Assembly (NCBI RefSeq): GCF_006716445.1 | Contig: NZ_VFPA01000003.1 | Span: 558,001 to 622,000 of the forward strand | Reading direction: 5' to 3' | DNA length: 64,000 nucleotides | DNA from: Pseudonocardia kunmingensis | GTDB taxonomy: Bacteria; Actinomycetota; Actinomycetes; Mycobacteriales; Pseudonocardiaceae | Shown here: in pieces, positions 15,081-22,316 of the stretch | How the letters are laid out: every line of letters begins with the position of its first letter | How positions within the stretch are numbered: the first letter of the stretch is position 1 | Program-made: the position numbers and the translations under genes | Notes under the pieces: generated by a model | Database searches by the model: none | Told to the model about the DNA's origin: nothing | What the model saw: only the letters and a program-made list of their open reading frames with translations

Positions 15081-16370
15081 TCACGGGACGGTCACGCCCA
15101 GCCCCTGCGACCGCAGGAGCTGCACCGTCGACTCCTGCACCTGGCCGATGACCTGCGGGATCGTCTCCCGCCCCGCGATCACGCCGGCCATCGCGTCGCC
15201 GAAGTCCTCGTAGGCCTGGGACATGCCCGGCCCGTAGGACCAGGTGACCGGCAGGCGCGCGGCCGCGTCGACGAACACGTCACTGATCTCCTGGCCGCCG
15301 AAGTAGGCGACGCCGGGTGCCGCGGCGGACAGCTCGAGGCCCGCGGTGGCGGCGGGCAGCAGCCCGGCGGTCTCGATGAGGATCGCCAGGCTGCCCGGGT
15401 CCGTGTTCATCCACACCAGGAACTCGGCCGCCTCCCGCGGGTGCTCCGAGGCGGACGACACGATGTTGGCGCTGCCCCCGGTGTCCCCCGTGGCGTCGGA
15501 ACCCTCCCAGGTGGGCAGCGGCGCGACGGCCCACCGGCCCTCCTGGTCGGCGACGTTCGTGGCCAGGAACTCGGCGAACCAGTTGGCGTGCGGGATGGCG
15601 AGGATGCGGTCCTGCTGGGTGGCGTTCCAGAACGCCGGGCTCAGCCCCTGCTCGGGCACCACGAGGTCCTCGTCGAGCATCGACTGCCAGTACTGCGCCA
15701 CCCGCTGCGAGGGTGGCGAGTCGATCGCCGCGACCCACGACTGCCCCTCGATCCCCGACCACGCCGTGCCGGACTGCCACAGCAGCCCCTGCCACCAGGT
15801 GGGGTCGTTGGGCGGGACGGCCGTGAGGTGGGCCTCGGGCGCGACCTGCCGCACCTGGGCCGCGGTCTGCCGGAACTCCTCCCAGGTGCGGGGCACCGCG
15901 AGCCCGTACCGCTCGAAGAGGTCGGCGCGGTAGTACAGCACCATCGGGCCGAGGTCCTGCGGCACCCCGTACACCTCACCGCCGTAGGCGACGGTGCTCC
16001 AGGCGGCCTGCGGGAACCGCTGCGCCGCGTCACCGACGTACGCGCCGATCGGCGCGGCCCGGCCGCTGATCGCGTAGTCCGGCACCTTGTACTGGCTGAT
16101 CTGCGTGACGTCGGGGCCGGTGCCCGCGTCGATGGCGGTCGAGATCTTGGCCTGGTCGCCGCTGGGGATGGGTCGGTAATCGACCTCGATGTGGTCGTGG
16201 GTGTCGTTGTAGAGCTGCACGACCCGCTCGATGCCGGGAACCCACGCCGCGAACTCGATGGTCACCACCTCGTCCGCCGGTTCGCTCGCGCATCCGGCGA
16301 GGCCGAGCGCCGCCGCCGCAGCCACGGCCAGTGCACGCACCGGAGACCGGCGCCCTGGCTTCACGTGCAC
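15081..16370 (-). CDS. extracellular sugar-binding lipoprotein of an ABC transporter
   Basis: A 429-residue solute-binding protein with a lipoprotein signal: ALAVAAAAALGLAGC, where Cys27 of the LAGC lipobox would be lipidated, anchoring it outside the membrane. The mature part has the family-1 sugar-binding pattern (VVTIEFAAWVPGIERVVQLYNDTHDHIEVDY, TGPDVTQISQYKVPDY, VPRTWEEFRQTAAQVRQ). It is the first gene of the nine-gene operon, preceded by a GGAGG ribosome site 5 bases before GTG 16370 and a good promoter at 16407-16436. Ligand inferred to be a GalNAc glycan. Confidence 0.9.
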   Translation of the reverse strand: MHVKPGRRSPVRALAVAAAAALGLAGCASEPADEVVTIEFAAWVPGIERVVQLYNDTHDHIEVDYRPIPSGDQAKISTAIDAGTGPDVTQISQYKVPDYAISGRAAPIGAYVGDAAQRFPQAAWSTVAYGGEVYGVPQDLGPMVLYYRADLFERYGLAVPRTWEEFRQTAAQVRQVAPEAHLTAVPPNDPTWWQGLLWQSGTAWSGIEGQSWVAAIDSPPSQRVAQYWQSMLDEDLVVPEQGLSPAFWNATQQDRILAIPHANWFAEFLATNVADQEGRWAVAPLPTWEGSDATGDTGGSANIVSSASEHPREAAEFLVWMNTDPGSLAILIETAGLLPAATAGLELSAAAPGVAYFGGQEISDVFVDAAARLPVTWSYGPGMSQAYEDFGDAMAGVIAGRETIPQVIGQVQESTVQLLRSQGLGVTVP

Positions 16371-16406
16371 GTCGACCTCCGCTGGTGTGCCCTGTCGCTC
16401 GACCGC

Positions 16407-16436
16407 ACCCTATGTGCACTTATATGCGCGAATCAA
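16407..16436 (-). promoter_or_regulatory. promoter of the GalNAc operon with candidate DeoR operator
   Basis: On the minus strand a -35 TTGATT (16431-16436) and -10 TAGGGT (16407-16412) are 18 bases apart. The spacer and -10 flank carry the AT-rich direct repeat ATGTGC / ATGCGC, unusual for this genome and suited to a DeoR-type repressor. The divergent regulator starts at 16503, so the 132-base gap probably serves both transcripts. A possible forward -10 for the regulator is TACGCT at 16465-16470. Confidence 0.55.
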
Positions 16437-16502
16437 GAGGCAAACGAACAGAGACGAGCACCGCTACGCTCTGCGGGCCAGCACTGCCCAGGGAGGACCA
16501 CG

Positions 16503-17285
16503 ATGACCCGGCACGAGCGCCTCACCGCGCTGCTCGGGCTGCTCGCGGAGCAGGAGCGCATCGAGGTCGACGACGCGGCCACCGCGCTCGGCGTGTCCCC
16601 CGCGACGATCCGGCGCGACCTCGACCACCTCGCCCAGCAGCAACTGCTCGTGCGGACCCACGGCGGCGCGATCGCCGGGAACGTGGCCTACGACCTCCCG
16701 CTGCGCTACAAGACCGCGCGGCGCGCCGAGGAGAAGCAGCGCATCGCCGAGGTCGCCGCGGGGCTCGTCGGGCCGGGCGCGGTGCTGGGCATGAACGGCG
16801 GGACCACCACCACCGAGGTCGCCAGGGCCCTCGCCGTGCGCAGCGACGCCGCCGCGGGCGGCGCGGGCGAGGTCACCGTCGTGACGAACGCGCTCAACAT
16901 CGCGGCCGACCTGACCGTGCGCCCGCACATCAAGGTGGTCGTCACCGGCGGCGTCGCCCGCCACCAGTCCTACGAGCTCATCGGCCCCCTGGTCGGGCGC
17001 GTGCTCGACGAGCTGACCCTCGACATGGTCTTCCTCGGGGTGGACGGGCTGCACTCCCGCCACGGCGCCAGCGCCCACCACGAGGGCGAGGCGAGCATCA
17101 ACCGTCTGATGGCGGGCCACGCGCGGCAGGTCGTCGTGGTCGCCGACAGCTCGAAGCTCGACAAGCGCGCCTTCGCCCGCATCTGCCACGTGCACGAGAT
17201 GCACACCCTCGTCACCGACTCCGGCGCTCCCGACGACGTCGTCGAGCGGTTCGAGGAGCAGGGGGTGCGCGTGCTCCGGGCGTGA
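16503..17285 (+). CDS. DeoR-family regulator of the GalNAc operon (AgaR-like)
   Basis: A 260-residue DeoR-type repressor. The N-terminal helix-turn-helix reads RHERLTALLGLLAEQERIEVDDAATALGVSPATIRRDLDHLAQQQLLVRTHGGA. The C-terminal sugar-phosphate-sensing domain has MNGGTTTTEVARAL, VVTNALNIAADL, VVTGGVARHQSYELIGPL, DMVFLGVDGL and VVVADSSKLDKRAF. Members release DNA on binding a sugar phosphate, here probably a pathway intermediate such as GalN-6-P or tagatose-6-P (inference). It is divergent from the operon it most likely controls. ATG 16503 follows a GGGAGG ribosome site. Confidence 0.9.
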   Translation: MTRHERLTALLGLLAEQERIEVDDAATALGVSPATIRRDLDHLAQQQLLVRTHGGAIAGNVAYDLPLRYKTARRAEEKQRIAEVAAGLVGPGAVLGMNGGTTTTEVARALAVRSDAAAGGAGEVTVVTNALNIAADLTVRPHIKVVVTGGVARHQSYELIGPLVGRVLDELTLDMVFLGVDGLHSRHGASAHHEGEASINRLMAGHARQVVVVADSSKLDKRAFARICHVHEMHTLVTDSGAPDDVVERFEEQGVRVLRA

Positions 17286-17311
17286 TCGCGCGCCGCAGTA
17301 GCCTTCACCCC

Positions 17312-18448
17312 GTGGGGATCGTGCGCGCCTGGACGCGGACCGGGGCCGGTCTCGTCCTCGGCGCCGCCTCCGCCGCCGCGCACCTGCTGCTCGCGCTCCC
17401 GGTCGCCGTCGCCCTGCTGGTGCCTGCACTGCGGCCCGCCGCCGAGCGGCTCGGCGTCCGGCTCGCGGCGCTCGAACGCCGCCGCGTCACGGTGCTGCTG
17501 GGCGGCACCGGCGGGCCCGCCGCCGCGTCGCCGGCGCGCGCCCTGCGCTACCTCGCGGCCCGGATCCCCGCCGGCCTGCTGGGCGGGGCCGTGCTGGCCC
17601 TGCTCGGCCTCGGCACGTGGTACGCGGCGACGATCCTGTGGTCGTGGGCCACCGGCACCCGCTGGCTCGGCGAGGACACAGAAGAAGTGATCACCGGTGC
17701 GGTCGTCGCCTACTACAGCGTGCCCGGCGCCGTACTGCTCTACCTCGCCCTTGCCGGCGCGGCCGGGGTCGCGCGGTGGGAACGCCTGCTGCGGACCCGG
17801 CTGCTCGCACCGTCCCGGGAGGAACGGCTCGCACGGCGCGTCGAGGAGCTCGCCCGCACCCGCGACGCCGTGGTCGCCGCCGTCGACGACGAGCGCCGCC
17901 GCATCGAACGCGACCTGCACGACGGCGTCCAGCAGCAGCTGGTGGCGCTGGGCATGCTGCTCGGGCGGGCGCGGCGCCACCCCGAACGCGCCGACGCCCT
18001 CGTCGTGCAGGCCCACGAGGCGGCGCAACGCGCGCTCGTGGAGCTGAGGGACGTGTCGTGGCGGGTCTACCCCGCGGCACTGGACACCGGCGGCCTGGCC
18101 ACCGCGCTGGAGTCGGTGGCCGAGCGCGCGCCGCTGCCGGTCCGCATCCGCTGCGAGCTGCCTTCCGAACCGCCCGCCGACGTCCGCGCCGTTGCCTGGT
18201 TCGTCGTCAGCGAGGCGGTGACGAACGCGGCGAAGCACTCGGGCGCGCTCGGCGTCGACGTCTCGGTGCGGGCCGCGGACGGTCTGCTGCGGGTGAGCGT
18301 CCGCGACGACGGCCGGGGCGGCGCCGACCCGACCGGCGGCGGGCTGGCGGGGCTCGCCCGCCGGGTCGATGCCGCCGACGGCACGTTCCGCGTCCACAGC
18401 CCGCCGGGCGGGCCGACCACCGTCGAGACGGAGCTCCCGTGCGCGTGA
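17312..18448 (+). CDS. sensor histidine kinase (NarL-partner type, HisKA_3)
   Basis: A 378-residue membrane sensor kinase. Hydrophobic segments lie at about residues 8-35, 85-115 and 135-160. The dimerisation and phosphoacceptor region is VDDERRRIERDLHDGVQQQLVALGMLLG with the HDG histidine, and the ATPase domain contains VVSEAVTNAAKHSGA (N box) and VRDDGRGGADPTGGGLAGLARRV (G boxes). It phosphorylates the LuxR-type regulator overlapping its 3' end. GTG 17312 is preferred; an in-frame GTG at 17282 would overlap the DeoR stop as GTGA and add 10 residues. Signal unknown. Confidence 0.85.
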   Translation: MGIVRAWTRTGAGLVLGAASAAAHLLLALPVAVALLVPALRPAAERLGVRLAALERRRVTVLLGGTGGPAAASPARALRYLAARIPAGLLGGAVLALLGLGTWYAATILWSWATGTRWLGEDTEEVITGAVVAYYSVPGAVLLYLALAGAAGVARWERLLRTRLLAPSREERLARRVEELARTRDAVVAAVDDERRRIERDLHDGVQQQLVALGMLLGRARRHPERADALVVQAHEAAQRALVELRDVSWRVYPAALDTGGLATALESVAERAPLPVRIRCELPSEPPADVRAVAWFVVSEAVTNAAKHSGALGVDVSVRAADGLLRVSVRDDGRGGADPTGGGLAGLARRVDAADGTFRVHSPPGGPTTVETELPCA

Positions 18449-19083
18449 CCATCGCCGAGGACTCGGCCCTGCTGCGCGAGGGCCTGGTCCGCCTGCTCGT
18501 CGACGAGGGCCACGAGGTGCTCGCCGCCGTCGGGGACGCGCGCGCCCTGCTCGGGGCCGTCGAGCAGGAGCAGCCCGACGTCGTCGTCGCCGACGTCCGG
18601 ATGCCTCCCACGCACAGCGACGAAGGTGTGGTCGCCGCGCTGGAGATCCGGCGGCGCTGGCCGGAGGTGGGCGTGCTCGTGCTGTCGCAGTACGTGGAGC
18701 GCCGGCACACCGCGCAGCTGATCGGCGGCGACGGCGGCCGCGTCGGCTACCTGCTCAAGGACCGGGTCGCGCAGGTCGGGGAGTTCCTGGACGCGCTGGA
18801 GCGGGTCGGGGCGGGCGGCGCGGCGTTCGACCCCGAGGTGGTGCGCCAGCTGCTCGCCGCGGGCCGCCGCACCGACCCGCTCTCCCGGCTCACCCCGCGC
18901 GAGCGCGACGTGCTCGACGCCATGGCCGAGGGGCTCACCAACGCAGGCACCGCCGAGCGGCTGCGGATGTCGGTCAGCGCCGTGGAGAAGCACGTGGCGT
19001 CGATCCTCGGGAAGCTGGGCATCCCGGAGACGGCCGGTTACAGCCGCCGGGTGCTGGCGGTGCTGCGGTACCTGGGTTCGTGA
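18439..19083 (+). CDS. LuxR/NarL-family response regulator
   Basis: A 214-residue two-domain response regulator. The receiver domain has the acidic pair in VTIAEDSALLREG, the phosphorylated Asp in VVVADVRMPPTHSDEG and the conserved Lys in GYLLKDRV. The output domain is LTPRERDVLDAMAEGLTNAGTAERLRMSVSAVEKHVASILGKLGI, a LuxR helix-turn-helix. It overlaps the kinase gene by 10 bases, so the two form a coupled pair. Target genes are not evident; the adjacent sugar operon already has its own DeoR regulator. Confidence 0.9.
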   Translation: MRVTIAEDSALLREGLVRLLVDEGHEVLAAVGDARALLGAVEQEQPDVVVADVRMPPTHSDEGVVAALEIRRRWPEVGVLVLSQYVERRHTAQLIGGDGGRVGYLLKDRVAQVGEFLDALERVGAGGAAFDPEVVRQLLAAGRRTDPLSRLTPRERDVLDAMAEGLTNAGTAERLRMSVSAVEKHVASILGKLGIPETAGYSRRVLAVLRYLGS

Positions 19084-19085
19084 CG

Positions 19086-19155
19086 GGGTGATCGCCGGTT
19101 CGGTGCACTCACTGCGGCCCCGACGTCGGTGAGCGCACCCGATCGGCGATCACCC
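19086..19155. repeat. long palindrome spanning the convergent junction and the recO 3' end
   Basis: Two 27-base arms, 19086-19112 and 19129-19155, are inverted copies with about four mismatches. The left arm covers the gap after the response-regulator stop and the recO stop codon; the right arm is inside recO and encodes part of its last residues. It can act as a bidirectional terminator. Confidence 0.85.
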
Positions 19156-19879
19156 GCTCCACCAGCGGCAGCGACCGCAGCTGCCGCTCCAGGTGCCACT
19201 GCAGGTGCGCGGCCACGAGGCCGCTCGTGTCGCGACGGGTGGCGGGGGCGGCGCCGTCCGCGGCGTTCCAGTCGCCGTGCAGCAGGGCGTCGAGCAGCGC
19301 GAACGTCTCCCGCGACGGCATGACCGAGCCGGGCGGGCGGCAGCGGGGGCACACGGCACCCCCGGCGGCGATGTTGAACGCCGGGTGCGGGCCGGGCTCG
19401 GCGCACCGCGCGCACTCGCTGATCGCGGGCGCCCAGCCGGCGTGGGTCATGGCGCGCAGCAGGAACGCGTCCAGCACCAGCGAGGCGTCGCGCTCCCCGT
19501 CGGCGAGCGCCCGGATCGCGCCGACGAGCAGCAGGTAGACGCGCAGCGCGGGCTCGCCCTCCTCGGCGACGAGCCGGTCGGCGGTCTCCAGGATCGCGCA
19601 GCCGGAGGTGTAGCGCGCGTAGTCGCCGAGGATGCCCGCACCGAAGGCGTCGACCGTCTGGGCCTGGGTGACGACGTCGAGGGATCTGCCCGTGTAGCAC
19701 TGCACGTCGACGTGGTTGAACGGCTCCAGCCGGGCCCCCCAGCGCGACCGCGTGCGCCGCACCCCCTTGGCCACGGCACGCACCTTCCCGCGGTGGCGGG
19801 TGAGCAGCGTGACGATGCGGTCGGCCTCGCCGAGCTTCTGCACCCGCAGCACCAGCCCGGTGTCGCGGTAGAGGCTCAT
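19109..19879 (-). CDS. recO: DNA repair protein RecO
   Basis: A 256-residue RecO. The N-terminal OB fold reads MSLYRDTGLVLRVQKLGEADRIVTLLTRHRGKVRAVAKGVRRTRSRWG, and the helical domain carries a four-cysteine zinc site, CARCAEPGPHP...CPRC. RecO anneals single strands and helps load RecA in the RecFOR gap-repair pathway. The last ~15 residues (VIADRVRSPTSGPQ) are encoded by the right arm of a palindrome, so the tail is probably not under protein-level constraint. In related genomes recO sits between era and uppS; here P450/TetR and sugar blocks separate them. Confidence 0.93.
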   Translation of the reverse strand: MSLYRDTGLVLRVQKLGEADRIVTLLTRHRGKVRAVAKGVRRTRSRWGARLEPFNHVDVQCYTGRSLDVVTQAQTVDAFGAGILGDYARYTSGCAILETADRLVAEEGEPALRVYLLLVGAIRALADGERDASLVLDAFLLRAMTHAGWAPAISECARCAEPGPHPAFNIAAGGAVCPRCRPPGSVMPSRETFALLDALLHGDWNAADGAAPATRRDTSGLVAAHLQWHLERQLRSLPLVERVIADRVRSPTSGPQ

Positions 19880-19890
19880 CGCGCGCCAGC

Positions 19891-20955
19891 CTACGGCTCG
19901 CGGGTCGAGGCGGCGGCGTGGCACGCGCCCCGTCCGTCGGCGCGGGCGACGATCCGGCCGCCCGCCACGCGCACCGCGGCCTCGGTGCCGTCGCTGACCG
20001 CGCGCTCCCCCGCCGCGGCGGCCACCGCCCCGGTCGGGTCGACGACGACCCGCAACCGCGGCCAGGCGGCGGCGGGCACGGCGGCGCGCAGGTCGCGGCG
20101 CAGCTCGGCGACGACCAGCCGGGCGAGCGGCAGCAGCTCCGCGGGCTCGCTGCTGACGACCACGGCCGTGACGGTCGCGTCCCGCGGCGCGGCCCGCACC
20201 GCCTCCTCGACGGCCGCGACCCGGTGCAGACCGAGGACGGCCACCACGCCGTCGGCGGTGAGGTCGGCGGGAGCGCCGCGCAGCGCGTCGGTCGCGGCCG
20301 GCGGCGTCCACGGACCGGCGGTGGGACGCGCCCGCGCGACGTAGGGCAGGTGCGGGGGCGCCCAGGTGTCGTCCAGGTCCAGGTCGGCGAGCTGCGCGCA
20401 GGCGGCCGCGAGGTCGAACGGGTCGGCGAACCCCGGCGCGACCACGGCGAGCTGGCCGGCCCCGTGCAGCGCCGTCAGCGCCGCGCGGGCGACGCGGACC
20501 CGGCGCGCCCCCGGCTCCAGCCCTTCGAGCGCGAGGCCGAGCAGCACCGCCGTCAGCTCCGTCAGCTGCGCGTAGGGCTCGCGCGTCCGCTCGTCGGCGA
20601 GCACCTCCGACACGAGGTCGGCGCCCAGCCGGTCCAGCCCGTCGACCTCCGCGGCGAGCGGGAGCCGGGCGAGCCGGGCCCGGGCGAACGCGCCCAGCGC
20701 GGCCCGCACGGTCGGGGCGACGCCGTCGGCCTGCCCCACGGGCGCACGCTCGGCGAGGTCGGCCAGCACCGCGAAGAACAGGGCGCGCTTGCCCGGGAAG
20801 TTGGAGTAGACGGCCCCGCGCGTGAGCTCGGCGCTCTCGGCGATCACGTCGATCTTCGCGTCCCGGAAGCCGCGCTCGGCGAACTCCTGGCGCGCGGCGG
20901 CCAGCACGCGGGCACGGTTGTGCTCCTGCATCTCGGCCCTCGTCCGCCGCGCCAT
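19891..20955 (-). CDS. TetR-family regulator with an extra C-terminal domain
   Basis: A 354-residue protein, far longer than the usual ~200 of the family. The N-terminal TetR DNA-binding domain is clear (ARVLAAARQEFAERGFRDAKIDVIAESAELTRGAVYSNFPGKRALFFAVLADL). A ligand-binding helical part follows to about residue 200. The remaining ~140 residues form an alpha/beta segment (TVTAVVVSSEPAELLPLARLV, RLRVVVDPTGAVAAAAG, AAVRVAGGRIVARADGRGA) that looks like a thioredoxin-type fold, which is inference. It is divergent from a P450, with a palindromic operator candidate between. ATG 20955 chosen at the conserved MARRTR start. Confidence 0.82.
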   Translation of the reverse strand: MARRTRAEMQEHNRARVLAAARQEFAERGFRDAKIDVIAESAELTRGAVYSNFPGKRALFFAVLADLAERAPVGQADGVAPTVRAALGAFARARLARLPLAAEVDGLDRLGADLVSEVLADERTREPYAQLTELTAVLLGLALEGLEPGARRVRVARAALTALHGAGQLAVVAPGFADPFDLAAACAQLADLDLDDTWAPPHLPYVARARPTAGPWTPPAATDALRGAPADLTADGVVAVLGLHRVAAVEEAVRAAPRDATVTAVVVSSEPAELLPLARLVVAELRRDLRAAVPAAAWPRLRVVVDPTGAVAAAAGERAVSDGTEAAVRVAGGRIVARADGRGACHAAASTREP

Positions 20956-21007
20956 CCGTGCCCTCCCGGCCTTGCCCGCCTCGCCGGATGGAGGATACCG
21001 TGACCAT

Positions 21008-21028
21008 CCAGATGATAAGAACATCTGG
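21008..21028. promoter_or_regulatory. palindromic operator between the tetR and P450 genes
   Basis: CCAGATG (21008-21014) and CATCTGG (21022-21028) form a perfect 7+7 inverted repeat around an AT-rich 7-base spacer, extended by outer GTGA/TCAC. It lies in the 99-base gap between divergent genes and is much more AT-rich than the surroundings. This is the natural binding site for the TetR protein encoded next to it; that assignment is inference. Confidence 0.65.
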
Positions 21029-21054
21029 TTTCACCATCCCAAGTGGAGGACCAC

Positions 21055-22233
21055 GTGCCGCCCGAGATCGACCTCGCCGACCCCGCAGTGCTGCACGACC
21101 CGTTCCCGGCCTACGACCGCGCCCGGGAGGCCGGCCCGGTCGCGCGGCTGCTCGTGCCCGGCTTCCCGATGTGGGCCGTGACGCGCCACGCCGAGGCGCG
21201 GGCGGTGCTCACCGACCCGCGGTTCGCACTCGGCCCCGACAGCTACGCGCTGCGTCCCGACGTCCCCGAGCGTTGCCGGCCCTACCTGCGGTCGATGGGC
21301 GAGCTGGAGGGGCCGCAGCACACGCGGCTGCGCAGGCTCGTGGCGCCCGCGTTCACCGCGCGGCGCGCCGCGGCGGCACGGCCGTGGATCGGGCGGATCG
21401 TCCACGCGCTGCTCGACGACCTGGAGCACGAGGCCGCGAGCGGGCCGGTGGACCTGGTCACGACGGTCGCCCGGCCGCTGCCGATCGAGGTGATCTGCGA
21501 GCTCGTCGGAGTCCCTGCGGCCGACCGCCCCCGCTGGCGGGAGTTCGGCTCCGTCATCGCGACCGGGAACGGTGCCGCGTTCGCCGAGGCCGTGCCCGGC
21601 ATCGTCGACGGGGCGCTCGAGGCCGTCGCGGCCCGGCGCGCCGAGCCCGGCGACGACCTGATCTCCGAGCTGGTCCGGGTGCAGGCGGAGGACGGTGACC
21701 GGCTGTCCGACACCGAGCTCGTGTCGCTCGTCTGGCAGCTGGTGCTGGGCGGCCAGACCCCGGCCAACCTCGTCGCCAACGCCGTGGAGGCGCTGCTGGC
21801 CCACCCCGCCCAGCTCGCCGCGCTGCGCGCCGACCCCGCCCTCGCGCCCGGGGCCGTCGAGGAGCTGATGCGCTGGTGCGGCCCGCAGCTGCTGACGATC
21901 CCGCGGTTCCCGGCCGAGGACGTGGAGGTCGGCGGCACGCGGATCCCGGCGGGCGAGCCGGTGACCGTCGCGATCGCGGCGGCGAACCGCGACCCGCGCG
22001 TGTTCGCCGGGCCGGACGTGCTGGACCTGCGCCGCCCCGCGGGCCCACCCGGGCACCTCGGATTCGCCCACGGGGCGCACTTCTGCCTGGGCGCCGGGAT
22101 CGCCCGCGCGCAGACGCAGGTCGCCCTGACGGCGCTCCTGCAGCGCTTCCCCGAACTGGCCCTCGCAGGCGGGGCGCGGCGGGCCCCGGACGGCGGCACG
22201 TGGCGCCTGGCGGAGCTCCCGGTCACGCTCTGA
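21055..22233 (+). CDS. cytochrome P450
   Basis: A 392-residue bacterial P450 using haem and external ferredoxin partners. The haem loop is GFAHGAHFCLGAGIAR with the thiolate Cys344; the helix K ExxR is EELMRW; the helix C region is LEGPQHTRLRRLVAPAFTARR. The oxygen-activating I-helix reads LVLGGQTPANLV, where the usual acid-Thr-Thr is Gln-Thr-Pro, which is atypical. GTG 21055 is preferred over GTG 21043 because GGAGGA lies between them as a ribosome site. Divergent TetR is its probable regulator. No ferredoxin gene is adjacent. Substrate unknown. Confidence 0.9.
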   Translation: MPPEIDLADPAVLHDPFPAYDRAREAGPVARLLVPGFPMWAVTRHAEARAVLTDPRFALGPDSYALRPDVPERCRPYLRSMGELEGPQHTRLRRLVAPAFTARRAAAARPWIGRIVHALLDDLEHEAASGPVDLVTTVARPLPIEVICELVGVPAADRPRWREFGSVIATGNGAAFAEAVPGIVDGALEAVAARRAEPGDDLISELVRVQAEDGDRLSDTELVSLVWQLVLGGQTPANLVANAVEALLAHPAQLAALRADPALAPGAVEELMRWCGPQLLTIPRFPAEDVEVGGTRIPAGEPVTVAIAAANRDPRVFAGPDVLDLRRPAGPPGHLGFAHGAHFCLGAGIARAQTQVALTALLQRFPELALAGGARRAPDGGTWRLAELPVTL

Positions 22234-22316
22234 GGGCACCACCCCACCGACGAACGGCACTTTCGTTGCTACCTAGCCGACGAAGGTGCCGTTCGTTGCG
22301 GGGGTGGTGCGCTCAG
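22230..22316. repeat. long palindrome at the P450/era convergent junction (GACGAACGGCAC family, copy 1)
   Basis: Arms of about 39 bases, beginning CTGAG at 22230 and ending CTCAG at 22316, surround a short loop near CTACCTAGC. The arms contain the P450 stop (TGA) on one side and the era stop (TCA) on the other. The core GACGAACGGCAC (22249-22260) and its complement recur at 39843-39891 and 45336-45384. Most likely a bidirectional terminator. Confidence 0.85.

Noticed and set aside
20956..21024. N-terminal extension of the TetR protein to 377 residues
   Set aside because: The extra residues overlap the operator palindrome and divergent promoter and are not TetR-like; the start at 20955 fits the family.
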